A stretch of DNA of 64,000 bases from Streptomyces dioscori (GTDB lineage Bacteria > Actinomycetota > Actinomycetes > Streptomycetales > Streptomycetaceae): positions 649,164 through 713,163 of the forward strand of contig NZ_KZ679040.1 of the NCBI RefSeq assembly GCF_003024195.1, given 5' to 3'. Shown here piece by piece: positions 17,147-25,579 of the stretch. The position numbers and the translations under genes are program-made. Every line of letters starts with the position of its first letter. Positions within the stretch are counted from its first letter, which is position 1. The notes under the pieces are model-generated. The model saw only the letters and a list, made by a program, of their open reading frames with translations. It was not told where the DNA came from and did not search any database.

Positions 17147-19828
17147 GTGGGGGCCATTCCGACGCAACGGGAGTCAGCGTCCCGTGCTCCTGGGGCCACG
17201 GCGCGCCCGCACACGGTGGCCCGTACGTCCTTGCCGGGCAACTCCCTCGCGCCGGGCGCGGCCCGCAGGTTCGTCCGCGCGACGCTCGCCGGCTGGGCCG
17301 AACTCGGCGTGCCCGGCGCGGAGTTGGTCACGGAGCGGCTCGTCGGGGACGCGATGGTGGTCGTCAGCGAACTGGTCACGAACGCGGTGGTGCACGCCGG
17401 CACGGACGTGGAACTGCTGTGCCGCCTCGACGCCTGCACGGAGGATTGTGTGGCGCCGCTGCCCGGCACGGGTGCCGACTCGGCACCCACGCCGGCACCC
17501 ACGCCGGGGGCCGTGCCGGGTCCGGCGTCGGGCCCGGCTCCGGGCAGCATGGCGGGCGCTGCGCCCGACGCCGGACCGGACGGCGGCCCCGGCACGATCC
17601 CCGGGGCCGAGTCCGGGGCCGAGCCCGGGGCTGAGCCCGGCTCCGCGTCGGGGGTTGCGCCTGGGGCTGCCGCGGGGCTTCGGCGGGCGGTGGAGTCCGG
17701 TGTCGTGCCGGATGCCGTGCCGGGCGGTGAGCCGGGTCTAGCGCCCGGCTCCGCGCCGGGTTGCGCGTCGGTCTCCGCGTCGGATCCTGCAGCGCCGATG
17801 GAGCCGGACCACGCGCCGGGGTCGTCCGCCACGGGGCTCCGGCGGCCGGCGGAGCCCGGCGTCCCGGCGGATGTCGTGCCGGGGGCTGCGGCGGGCAGCA
17901 CACCGGGCTGCACGTCGGCCCTTGCGTCGGGTGTCGGGTCGGACGGTGGGCCTGGCGGGGCGCCCGGTTCCGTGCCGGGCGGTGGGTCCGGCGGGGCGCC
18001 CGGTTCCGTGCCGGACGGTGAGTCAGGCTCCGCGCCCGGCTTCGTGTCGGACGGCGGGCCCGGCTCCGCGGCCGGTCCCGTGTCGGGGGGCGCGGCGGGT
18101 GTCGGGTCGGGCAGTGGGGCGGGGCTTGCGGTGGTCTCCGGGGCGGGGCTCGCGGTGAATGGCGTGCCGAGTGCGGAGGCGGGTGTCGGCGGTGGGGCGC
18201 GGGAAACGGTGTCCCCCGCGGAGCGGCAGAGTGCCCTCGTCATAGAAGTGTCCGATCATCACCCCGAGCGGGTCGTGCGGGACGACGGTGTCGGGCGGCC
18301 GTACGACGCCGTCGAGTACGGGCGCGGGCTGCGGCTCGTGGCCGCGCTCTCCGACGCCTGGGGCATCACCTATCGCACCGGGACGAAAACCGTGTGGGCG
18401 CGGCTGCCCGCCGAGACCATTCCGACCGCCGAGGCCGCGGAGGCCTACGAGGGCGAGCACGCGCTGCGGCGCGGGCAGCGGGCCGCCGAGATCCTCGCCC
18501 CCGCACCCCGGCGCACCGTCCAGGACCAGGACTGGCTCAACCGCGGCGCCCTCTCCTTCCTCGCCGAGGCCTCCGACCTGCTCGGCGGGCAGCTCGACGA
18601 GGACCTGGTCGCCGCCCTCACCGGACAGCTGGTCGTACCGCGGCTCGCCGACTGGTGCGCGGTGTGGCTGGAGGACGAGGCGCCGGGCCGCGCCGACGGA
18701 GGCCTCGTCGGCGGACCGCGTCTCGCCCGCGTCTGGCACGGCAGCGAGAACCGTATGGAGGAGCTGCGCCGGCTCCTGGAGAAGGACCCGCCCGATCTGC
18801 CCGACTCGGCGCGCTCCGGACCCGTACCGATGCCCTGGCCCGCCGAGGCCCTCGGCGCGAAGGCGGAGGACGGATCGGCCCTCGCGTTCCGGCTGATCGC
18901 GGGCGGCAGACCGCTCGGCACCCTCGTCATCGGACGGGCCGGACAGGACCACTTCCCCGACGAGATCACCGGACTCGTCGAGGACCTCAGCCGCCGCGTC
19001 GCGCTGGCCATCGGAGCGGCCCGCCAGTACGCCCGCCAGGCCACCATCAGCCGCGTACTGCAGCGTGGCCTGCTGCCCGGCGCGGTCGCCGAGATCCCCG
19101 GGGTGCGCAGCGCGCTCGTCTACGAGCCCTGCGACAAGGGCGGACCGAGCGGCGACTTCTACGACCTCTTCCCCGCCGGCGACGGACGCTGGTGCTTCGC
19201 CCTGGGCGACGTCCAGGGCAAAGGACCCGAGGCAGCCGTCGTCATCGGCCTCGCCCGGCCCTGGCTGCGCCTGCTGGCCCGTGAGGGATACGCGGTGCCG
19301 GACGTCCTGGACCGGCTCAACCAGCTCCTCCTCGACGACGCCACCGAGACCGCGGACGCGGCGGCCCGCGCCCTGGTGGCGGACGGCGGCCGGGGTCTCG
19401 CCGACGAGGGCCCGCAGAACCGGTTTCTCTCCCTCCTCTACGGCGAGCTGGTCCCCGTCGAGGGCGGCGTGCGCTGCACCCTGGCCTCCGCCGGACACCC
19501 GCTGCCCCTGCTCCTCCAGCCCTCAGGCCAGGTCCGCGAGGTGGCCCAGCCGCAGACCCTCCTAGGGGTCTTCGAGGACGCCAACTACGGCTGCGGAACC
19601 TTCGAGCTGCGGCCCGGCGACAGCATCCTGTGCGTCACGGACGGTGTGACGGAGCGGCGCAACGGACACCGCCAGTTCGACGACGAGGACGGACTCGTCG
19701 CCGCGCTCACCGGCTGCGCGGGACTGAACGCCGACCTGATCGCCGAGCGCATCCGGCGACTGGTGCACGAGTTCGGCGGGAAGCCGCCGGAGGACGACCT
19801 GGCGCTGCTGGTGCTGCAGGCCGAGTAG
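17147..19828 (+). CDS. SpoIIE-family serine phosphatase with split N-terminal ATPase domain
   Basis: 893 residues. An RsbW-type HATPase_c domain begins at about residue 30 and has its N-box (VVVSELVTNAVVHA) near residue 75. After about residue 102 it is interrupted by roughly 260 residues of Pro/Gly/Ala/Ser-rich low-complexity sequence, then resumes with LVIEVSDHHPE and GRGLRLVAALSDAWG. A GAF-like region (residues about 460-640) leads into a PPM/SpoIIE phosphatase domain with metal-binding motifs GDFYDLF, GDVQGKGPEAA, CVTDGVTE and PEDDLALLVL. Such proteins control anti-anti-sigma factors by partner switching. GTG 17147 has GGGAGA seven bases upstream and matches the usual start. It diverges by 103 bases from the hybrid kinase gene, suggesting a joint signalling module. 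Confidence 0.9.
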   Translation: MGAIPTQRESASRAPGATARPHTVARTSLPGNSLAPGAARRFVRATLAGWAELGVPGAELVTERLVGDAMVVVSELVTNAVVHAGTDVELLCRLDACTEDCVAPLPGTGADSAPTPAPTPGAVPGPASGPAPGSMAGAAPDAGPDGGPGTIPGAESGAEPGAEPGSASGVAPGAAAGLRRAVESGVVPDAVPGGEPGLAPGSAPGCASVSASDPAAPMEPDHAPGSSATGLRRPAEPGVPADVVPGAAAGSTPGCTSALASGVGSDGGPGGAPGSVPGGGSGGAPGSVPDGESGSAPGFVSDGGPGSAAGPVSGGAAGVGSGSGAGLAVVSGAGLAVNGVPSAEAGVGGGARETVSPAERQSALVIEVSDHHPERVVRDDGVGRPYDAVEYGRGLRLVAALSDAWGITYRTGTKTVWARLPAETIPTAEAAEAYEGEHALRRGQRAAEILAPAPRRTVQDQDWLNRGALSFLAEASDLLGGQLDEDLVAALTGQLVVPRLADWCAVWLEDEAPGRADGGLVGGPRLARVWHGSENRMEELRRLLEKDPPDLPDSARSGPVPMPWPAEALGAKAEDGSALAFRLIAGGRPLGTLVIGRAGQDHFPDEITGLVEDLSRRVALAIGAARQYARQATISRVLQRGLLPGAVAEIPGVRSALVYEPCDKGGPSGDFYDLFPAGDGRWCFALGDVQGKGPEAAVVIGLARPWLRLLAREGYAVPDVLDRLNQLLLDDATETADAAARALVADGGRGLADEGPQNRFLSLLYGELVPVEGGVRCTLASAGHPLPLLLQPSGQVREVAQPQTLLGVFEDANYGCGTFELRPGDSILCVTDGVTERRNGHRQFDDEDGLVAALTGCAGLNADLIAERIRRLVHEFGGKPPEDDLALLVLQAE

Positions 19829-19863
19829 GCGGCCGGGCGGCCCGGCGGGGGCCGCGCGTGTGT

Positions 19864-19908
19864 GCGTACGGGCACGGTCGCGCGTGAGTACGGGCACGGC
19901 CGCGCGTG
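19864..19908. repeat. Short direct repeat upstream of hemW
   Basis: Two nearly identical 22-23 bp units (GCGTACGGGCACGG then CGCGCGTG) stand side by side in the 96-base gap before hemW. No function is evident. Confidence 0.6.
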
Positions 19909-19924
19909 CGGGACAATGGAGGAC

Positions 19925-21157
19925 ATGCCTTCCGCACTTCCCGACGGCGAGCCCGTCCCCGACGACGGGGCGCTGCCCGCGCACGCCCTGGCCGACGCGG
20001 CCGACCGCCCGCTCGGGTTCTACCTGCACGTCCCGTACTGCGCGACGCGCTGCGGCTACTGCGACTTCAACACGTACACGGCGACGGAGCTGCGCGGCTC
20101 GGGGGGAGTGCTGGCCTCCCGCGACAACTACGCCGAGACCCTGATCGACGAGGTCCGCCTCGCCCGCAAGGTCCTCGGCGACGACCCGCGGCCCGTCCGC
20201 ACGGTCTTCGTCGGCGGCGGTACGCCCACACTGCTGGCCGCCGACGATCTCGTACGGATGCTGGGGGCCGTCCGGGACGAGTTCGGGCTCGCGGACGACG
20301 CGGAGATCACCACGGAGGCGAATCCGGAATCGGTGGACCCGGCGTACCTGGCCACGCTCCGGGCCGGCGGGTTCAACCGGATCTCCTTCGGCATGCAGAG
20401 CGCGCGGCAGCACGTGCTGCAGATCCTCGACCGCAGCCACACCCCCGGCCGGCCCGAGGCCTGCGTCGCCGAGGCCCGCGCGGCCGGCTTCGACCATGTG
20501 AACCTCGACCTCATCTACGGCACCCCCGGGGAGAGCGACGACGACTGGCGGGCCTCGCTCGACGCGGCGATCGGCGCCGGGCCCGACCACGTGTCGGCGT
20601 ACGCGCTGATCGTCGAGGAGGGCACGCAGCTCGCCCGGCGCATCCGGCGCGGGGAGGTGCCGATGACCGACGACGACGTCCACGCGGACCGCTATCTGAT
20701 GGCCGAGGATCGACTGTCGCAGGCGGGGTTCTCCTGGTACGAGGTCTCCAACTGGGCCACCTCGGAAGCCGGGCGGTGCCTCCACAACGAGCTGTACTGG
20801 CGCGGGGCCGACTGGTGGGGAGCCGGGCCCGGGGCACACAGCCATGTGGGCGGGGTGCGGTGGTGGAACGTCAAGCATCCTGGCGCGTACGCGGGGGCGT
20901 TGGCGGGTGGGCGGTCGCCCGGGGCCGGTCGTGAGCTGCTCTCGGACGAGGACCGGCGGGTCGAGCGGATCCTGCTGGAGCTGCGGCTGGCGGACGGGTG
21001 TCCGTTGTCGCTGCTGCGGGCTGATGGGCTCGCGGCGGCTTCGCGTGCGCTGGCGGGGGGGCTGCTTCAGGCCGGGCCGTACGGGGAGGGGCGGGCGGTG
21101 CTCACCCTCCGGGGGCGGTTGCTGGCGGATGGGGTGGTCCGGGACCTGGTGGACTGA
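19925..21157 (+). CDS. hemW: Radical SAM heme chaperone HemW (coproporphyrinogen oxidase-like)
   Basis: 410 residues with the radical SAM cluster motif CATRCGYCDF (CxxxCxxC) near residue 40, the following FVGGGTPTLL and the HemN/HemW C-terminal region. HemW-type proteins carry heme for insertion into respiratory enzymes and do not oxidise coproporphyrinogen III. The gene lies next to the hrcA-dnaJ region, as is typical for actinobacterial hemW. ATG 19925 (MPSALPDGEPVP) is the likely start; ATG 19916 would add three residues. GGAGG overlaps the 19916 option, so the start is uncertain by a few codons. Confidence 0.9.
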   Translation: MPSALPDGEPVPDDGALPAHALADAADRPLGFYLHVPYCATRCGYCDFNTYTATELRGSGGVLASRDNYAETLIDEVRLARKVLGDDPRPVRTVFVGGGTPTLLAADDLVRMLGAVRDEFGLADDAEITTEANPESVDPAYLATLRAGGFNRISFGMQSARQHVLQILDRSHTPGRPEACVAEARAAGFDHVNLDLIYGTPGESDDDWRASLDAAIGAGPDHVSAYALIVEEGTQLARRIRRGEVPMTDDDVHADRYLMAEDRLSQAGFSWYEVSNWATSEAGRCLHNELYWRGADWWGAGPGAHSHVGGVRWWNVKHPGAYAGALAGGRSPGAGRELLSDEDRRVERILLELRLADGCPLSLLRADGLAAASRALAGGLLQAGPYGEGRAVLTLRGRLLADGVVRDLVD

Positions 21158-21164
21158 CCAGGGA

Positions 21165-21370
21165 CGTTTTCCCGCCCCCGCCGCCCCTACCCTTCCCGTC
21201 ACTGCATGGGGGCTGCGCCCCCTCGCCCCCTATCGCGCTGCGCGCTCGTCCTCAAACGCCGGACGGGCTAGGAGATAGCCTCTCCGGCGTTTGAGGAGCG
21301 GGGGTTCGGGGGCAGAGCCCCCGAGGCAGGTACGGGAACGGGTAGGGGCGGCGGGGGCGGAAGAAAGTCA
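21165..21370. repeat. Palindromic repeat R2, copy 1
   Basis: About 200 bp between convergent hemW and the DUF3097 gene. Outer arms CCGCCCCTACCC and GGGTAGGGGCGG flank GGGGGCTGCGCCCCC-type text. A central hairpin has arms TCCTCAAACGCCGGA (21249-21263) and TCCGGCGTTTGAGGA (21283-21297). The element likely works as a bidirectional terminator. Related full copies occur at 48700 and 62360, with a single arm at 27791. Confidence 0.85.
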
Positions 21371-22171
21371 CTCCGGGGCCGTGACGAAGTCGATCAGTTC
21401 TTCCACTCGGCCCAGGAGTTCCGGCTGGAGGTCGCGGTACGAGTGGACCGAGTCGAGGATCCGCTGCCACGCAGCCCCCGTGTTCTCCGGCCAGCCGAGC
21501 GATCGGCAGACCCCCGTCTTCCAGTCCTGCCCGCGCGGCACACGCGGCCAGCCGGGAATGCCCACGGACGACGGCTTCACGGCCTCCCAGACGTCGATGT
21601 ACGGGTGGCCCACCACCAGCGCGTACTCGCTCGTCACGGCCTCCGCGATACGCGACTCCTTCGTGCCGGGCACCAGGTGGTCCACCAGCACCCCGAGCCG
21701 CGCGTCGGGCCCGGGGCCGAACTCGTCGACGATGGCGGGCAGATCGTCGATGCCCTCCAGGTACTCGACGACGACACCCTCGATGCGCAGGTCGTCGCCC
21801 CACACCCGCTCCACGAGTTCGGCGTCGTGGCGGCCCTCGACGTAGATGCGGCCCGCACGGGCCACCCGGGCCCGCGCCCCGGGCACGGCGACGGACCCCG
21901 ACGCGGTGCGCGTGGGGCGTACCGGCCCGGCGGACGGGCGTACGAGGGTCACCACACGCCCCTCCAGGAGGAAGCCGCGCGGTTCCAGCGGGAACACCCG
22001 GTGCTTGCCGAAGCGGTCCTCCAGCGTGACCGTCCCCGCCTCGCAGCGGATCACGGCACCGCAGAACCCGGTGCCGGGTTCCTCGACCACGAGCCCCGGC
22101 TCCGCCGCGACCTCGGGTACGGGCTTGGGCTTCTTCCACGGAGGGGTCAGATCCGCTGAGTACTGGCGCAT
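21368..22171 (-). CDS. DUF3097 family protein
   Basis: A 267-residue protein conserved in actinobacteria, beginning MRQYSADLTPPWKKPKP. It contains VEYLEGIDDLPAIVDEFGPG and LVDHLVPGTKESRIAEAV, which have a Toprim-like look (acidic EGxxD and D-H-L positions), and ends in LGRVEELIDFVTAPE. No biochemical role is established. ATG 22171 is the conserved family start; the open frame continues upstream. It lies 83 bases downstream of the metallo-hydrolase gene on the same strand. Confidence 0.8.
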   Translation of the reverse strand: MRQYSADLTPPWKKPKPVPEVAAEPGLVVEEPGTGFCGAVIRCEAGTVTLEDRFGKHRVFPLEPRGFLLEGRVVTLVRPSAGPVRPTRTASGSVAVPGARARVARAGRIYVEGRHDAELVERVWGDDLRIEGVVVEYLEGIDDLPAIVDEFGPGPDARLGVLVDHLVPGTKESRIAEAVTSEYALVVGHPYIDVWEAVKPSSVGIPGWPRVPRGQDWKTGVCRSLGWPENTGAAWQRILDSVHSYRDLQPELLGRVEELIDFVTAPE

Positions 22172-22254
22172 TCGGATGACGATAGGAGAAGCCCGGCCCC
22201 GGCAGGTACACCGACACCCCGGAGCGGCGCTCACGGCAGGACTCACGGCACGAC

Positions 22255-23043
22255 TCACGACACGTCGAAACGCCGTGCCAGCTCCTCCCGTTGGGCCCGT
22301 ACGAACGCCGCGTCCACCACCGCCCCGTGGCCGGGCACGTAGAGCGCGTCCTCGCCCCCGAGGGCCAGCAGGCGGTCCAGTGCGGCGGGCCAGTGCGAGG
22401 GCACGGCGTCCGGTCCGGCCTGGGGTTCGCCGGATTCCTCGACCAGGTCGCCGCAGAAGACGATCTCGCGGGAGCCGGGGCCGGTCCCGGCGACCAGGAC
22501 CGCCAGGTCGTGGCCGGTGTGGCCCGGACCCACGTTCGCCAGCAGGACCCGCAGGCCGCCGCCCAGGTCGAGCGTCCACTCGCCGGAGACGAGATGCCGG
22601 GGCCGCACCAGGAGATCCGCCGCCTCGGCCGCCTCATCGGGATCGGCGCCGTTGCGCACGGCGTCCGCGAGCAGTTCCTCCCGGCCCTCGCCGAGCACCC
22701 TCCCCCAGTCTCGGCTTCGCTCGACCGGGGGGACCCCCACGGCGCCCGCCGCCGCGAACACCTCGGCCCCCGCGAACGCCGCCGCCCCGAAGACATGGTC
22801 GAAGTGCGGATGCGTGAGCGCGAGGTGCGTGACGCGCCCGCCCCCGAGCAACCGGCGCGCCCGCGTGCGCAGCCACGCGCCCTCCCGCACGCTCGACCCG
22901 GCGTCGATCATGAGCGCCGCGTTCTCGCCGGCCACGAGCCCGGCCGTGCAGTCCCACCCCGGGAGCCGGCAACGCCCCGCGTACGGGGACAGTTCCTCCC
23001 AGCCGGACCCGTCGCCCCCGGACCCTTCCCATGTCACGTTCAT
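22255..23043 (-). CDS. Metallo-beta-lactamase-fold hydrolase
   Basis: A 262-residue hydrolase with metal-binding THPHFDHVFG (HxHxDH), the second-site motif VGPGHTGHDL, FCGDLVEES and VPGHGAVVD near the end. The fold covers glyoxalase II-like thioesterases, lactonases and others; the substrate is not recognisable. Residues about 102-114 (VGVPPVERSRDWG) are encoded by the dispersed repeat R3 and should lie on a surface loop. The ATG start at 23043 fits the domain. Confidence 0.85.
   Translation of the reverse strand: MNVTWEGSGGDGSGWEELSPYAGRCRLPGWDCTAGLVAGENAALMIDAGSSVREGAWLRTRARRLLGGGRVTHLALTHPHFDHVFGAAAFAGAEVFAAAGAVGVPPVERSRDWGRVLGEGREELLADAVRNGADPDEAAEAADLLVRPRHLVSGEWTLDLGGGLRVLLANVGPGHTGHDLAVLVAGTGPGSREIVFCGDLVEESGEPQAGPDAVPSHWPAALDRLLALGGEDALYVPGHGAVVDAAFVRAQREELARRFDVS
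22701..22739 (-). repeat. 39-bp repeat R3 inside the metallo-hydrolase gene
   Basis: A 39-bp sequence, containing CGGTCGAGCGAAGCCGAG on the minus strand, matches the copy inside the adenosine deaminase gene at 33661-33699 at 38 of 39 positions. Here the reading frame is shifted by one base relative to that copy. The length is a multiple of three, so no frameshift results. Confidence 0.9.
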
Positions 23044-23191
23044 GCGCCGACGCTAACCCTGTCGGCAACGCTGTCGGCCGCGCCTGCATGTTCCCGACAG
23101 AGCGGGACACCCTCGTACACGTCGCCTGTCCGATGTGCCCGGCGTCACGACATCGCAGGCCCGCCCTTGCCCGGCCCGTACCCAGCGGCCG

Positions 23192-23197
23192 TACACT
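23192..23197 (+). promoter_or_regulatory. Possible -10 element of the hrcA promoter
   Basis: TACACT lies 13 bases upstream of the CIRCE operator, with a weak TTGCCC at 23167-23172 as a possible -35 (19-base spacing). Its place relative to CIRCE is right for HrcA repression, but the match to consensus is modest. Confidence 0.35.
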
Positions 23198-23210
23198 TGG
23201 CGCGGGGATG

Positions 23211-23237
23211 CTGGCACTCGCGCACGCTGAGTGCCAG
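23211..23237 (+). promoter_or_regulatory. CIRCE operator (HrcA binding site)
   Basis: CTGGCACTC, nine bases, then GAGTGCCAG: a perfect inverted repeat with the N9 spacing of CIRCE (consensus TTAGCACTC-N9-GAGTGCTAA). It lies 76 bases before the hrcA start. HrcA binds CIRCE and represses heat-shock genes, so the hrcA-dnaJ operon is predicted to be autoregulated. Confidence 0.93.
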
Positions 23238-23251
23238 GCGAGGCCACCGAA

Positions 23252-23284
23252 GACGACCGATGACGACCGATGACGACCGATGAC
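23252..23284 (+). repeat. 10-bp tandem repeat in the hrcA leader
   Basis: GACGACCGAT is repeated three times head to tail, plus a partial fourth copy, between CIRCE and the ribosome-binding site. Each unit contains an ATGACG overlap that could act as a decoy start or slippage site. Confidence 0.8.
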
Positions 23285-23313
23285 CGCGCGGAAGACCACG
23301 GGAGGTGTGCGCG

Positions 23314-24330
23314 ATGCTCAGTGAACGCAGGCTCGAAGTGCTGCGCGCCATCGTCCAGGACTACGTGGGCACGGAGGAGCCGGTCGGCTCCAAGGCGCTC
23401 ACGGAGCGCCACCGGCTGGGGGTGTCGCCGGCGACCGTCCGCAACGACATGGCGGTCCTGGAGGACGAGGGGTACATCGCGCAGCCGCACACCAGTGCGG
23501 GGCGCATCCCCACGGACAAGGGCTACCGCCTCTTCGTCGACAAGCTCGCGGGCGTCAAGCCGATGACCGCGCCGGAGCGGCGGGCGATCCATCACTTCCT
23601 GGACGGTGCCGTCGACCTCGACGACGTCGTGGGGCGGACCGTGCGGCTCCTCGCACAGCTCACCCGGCAGGTGGCCGTCGTCCAGTACCCCTCACTGACC
23701 CGCTCGACCGTGCGTCATGTGGAGCTCCTCGCGCTGGCCCCGGCCCGCGTGATGCTCGTACTGATCACGGACACCGGGCGGGTCGAGCAGCGCATGGTGG
23801 ACTGTCCGGCCCCCTTCGGGGAGGTCTCCGTGGCAGATCTGCGCGCGCGGCTCAACAGCCGGATCACGGGGCGCCGTTTCGCGGATGTCCCCCAACTGGT
23901 GCAGGATCTCCCCGACGCCTTCGAGTCGGAGGACCGGGGGACGGTCACGACCGTGCTCTCCACCCTCCTGGAGACTCTTGTCGAGGAGACCGAGGAGCGG
24001 CTGATGATCGGCGGCACCGCCAATCTGACGCGCTTCGGACATGATTTTCCCCTCATGATCCGTCCGGTGCTCGAAGCGTTGGAGGAGCAGGTCGTGCTCC
24101 TCAAACTGCTGGGCGAGGTCAACGATTCGGGCATGGCCGTACGGATCGGTCACGAGAACGCCCATGAGGGACTCAACTCCACTTCTGTGGTCTCGGTCGG
24201 CTACGGTTCGGGCGGCGAAGCAGTCGCCAAACTCGGCGTGGTCGGACCGACGCGCATGGATTACCCCGGAACGATGGGAGCGGTACGAGCGGTGGCACGG
24301 TACGTAGGACAGATCCTGGCGGAGTCGTAA
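23314..24330 (+). CDS. hrcA: Heat-inducible transcriptional repressor HrcA
   Basis: A 338-residue repressor. It begins with a winged-helix domain ([22 protein letters not shown], residues about 22-43), followed by the conserved [14 protein letters not shown]. The dimerisation/HrcA core contains [15 protein letters not shown] and the C-terminal [17 protein letters not shown]. HrcA depends on a chaperone for folding and represses CIRCE-controlled genes until heat or misfolding titrates it away. ATG 23314 has GGGAGG nine bases upstream; the in-frame GTG 23305 is an alternative. It overlaps the translation unit of dnaJ with no gap. Confidence 0.97.
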   Translation: MLSERRLEVLRAIVQDYVGTEEPVGSKALTERHRLGVSPATVRNDMAVLEDEGYIAQPHTSAGRIPTDKGYRLFVDKLAGVKPMTAPERRAIHHFLDGAVDLDDVVGRTVRLLAQLTRQVAVVQYPSLTRSTVRHVELLALAPARVMLVLITDTGRVEQRMVDCPAPFGEVSVADLRARLNSRITGRRFADVPQLVQDLPDAFESEDRGTVTTVLSTLLETLVEETEERLMIGGTANLTRFGHDFPLMIRPVLEALEEQVVLLKLLGEVNDSGMAVRIGHENAHEGLNSTSVVSVGYGSGGEAVAKLGVVGPTRMDYPGTMGAVRAVARYVGQILAES

Positions 24331-25470
24331 GTGGCCACGGACTACTACGCCGTACTCGGCGTGCGCCGCGACGCGTCCCAGGACGAGATCAAGAAGGCAT
24401 TCCGGCGGCTCGCCCGCGAGCTGCACCCGGACGTCAATCCCGATCCGAAGACACAAGAGCGCTTCAAGGAGATCAACGCCGCGTACGAGGTGTTGTCGGA
24501 CCCGCAGAAGAAGCAGGTCTACGACCTCGGCGGCGACCCGCTGTCCCAGGCGGGCGGCGGTGGCGCGGGCGGCTTCGGAGCCGGCGGCTTCGGCAACTTC
24601 TCGGACATCATGGACGCGTTCTTCGGCACGGCGTCGCAGCGTGGCCCCCGGTCGCGCACGCGGCGCGGCCAGGACGCGATGATCCGGCTGGAGATAGAGC
24701 TCGACGAGGCGGCCTTCGGTACGACGAAGGACATCCAGGTCGACACGGCCGTCGTCTGCACCACCTGCAGCGGTGAGGGCGCGGCCCCCGGCACGTCCGC
24801 GCAGACCTGTGACATGTGCCGCGGTCGCGGCGAGGTGTCCCAGGTCACGCGGTCCTTCCTGGGCCAGGTCATGACGTCCCGGCCGTGTCCGCAGTGCCAG
24901 GGCTTCGGGACGGTCGTCCCGACACCGTGCCCCGAGTGCGCGGGCGACGGACGGGTCCGCTCGCGCCGGACCCTGACCGTGAAGATCCCCGCCGGTGTCG
25001 ACAACGGCACCCGGATCCAGCTCGCGGGCGAGGGCGAGGTCGGCCCCGGCGGCGGCCCCGCAGGCGACCTGTACGTGGAGATCCACGAGCTGCCGCACAA
25101 CATGTTCCAGCGGCGCGGCGACGATCTGCACTGCACGGTCACCATCCCGATGACCGCGGCGGCACTCGGCACCAAGGTCCCGCTGGAGACGCTCGACGGG
25201 CTCGAAGAGGTCGACATCCGCCCCGGGACGCAGTCCGGGCAGTCGATCCCCAAGCACGGACGCGGCATCACGCATCTGCGGGGCGGCGGGCGAGGCGACC
25301 TCATCGTGCACGTCGAGGTCATGACGCCCACCAAGCTCGACCCCGAGATGGAGCGGGTCCTGCGGGAGCTCGCCCAGATGCGCGGCGAGGAGCGGCCCAC
25401 CGGGCAGTTCCAGCCCGGTCAGCAGGGCTTGTTCTCCCGGCTGAAGGACGCCTTCAACGGCCGTACCTGA
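24331..25470 (+). CDS. dnaJ: Chaperone DnaJ (type I)
   Basis: A 379-residue type I J-protein. The N-terminal J domain carries the HPD motif in RELHPDVNPDP that stimulates DnaK ATPase. A Gly/Phe-rich linker follows (about residues 72-95), then four CxxCxGxG zinc motifs (CTTCSGEG, CDMCRGRG, CPQCQGFG, CPECAGDG). The substrate-binding domains include HVEVMTPTKLD. The GTG start directly follows the hrcA stop, so it shares the CIRCE-controlled operon. It matches the second streptomycete dnaJ, which lies with hrcA rather than in the dnaK operon. Confidence 0.97.
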   Translation: MATDYYAVLGVRRDASQDEIKKAFRRLARELHPDVNPDPKTQERFKEINAAYEVLSDPQKKQVYDLGGDPLSQAGGGGAGGFGAGGFGNFSDIMDAFFGTASQRGPRSRTRRGQDAMIRLEIELDEAAFGTTKDIQVDTAVVCTTCSGEGAAPGTSAQTCDMCRGRGEVSQVTRSFLGQVMTSRPCPQCQGFGTVVPTPCPECAGDGRVRSRRTLTVKIPAGVDNGTRIQLAGEGEVGPGGGPAGDLYVEIHELPHNMFQRRGDDLHCTVTIPMTAAALGTKVPLETLDGLEEVDIRPGTQSGQSIPKHGRGITHLRGGGRGDLIVHVEVMTPTKLDPEMERVLRELAQMRGEERPTGQFQPGQQGLFSRLKDAFNGRT

Positions 25471-25579
25471 CGGGGGAACCGCAGGTGACCGCCGGGCGCG
25501 CCGCAGGATGATTCCTGTGGCTTATGCCCGGCGGACGGCCGGATTCGGACTTGTACGGAGGACGTGACAACATGCCGTC

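Noticed and set aside
17044..18243. 400-codon N-terminal extension of the hybrid kinase
   Set aside because: It is Pro/Gly/Ala-rich antisense of the SpoIIE gene, and ATG 17043 gives a sensible start.
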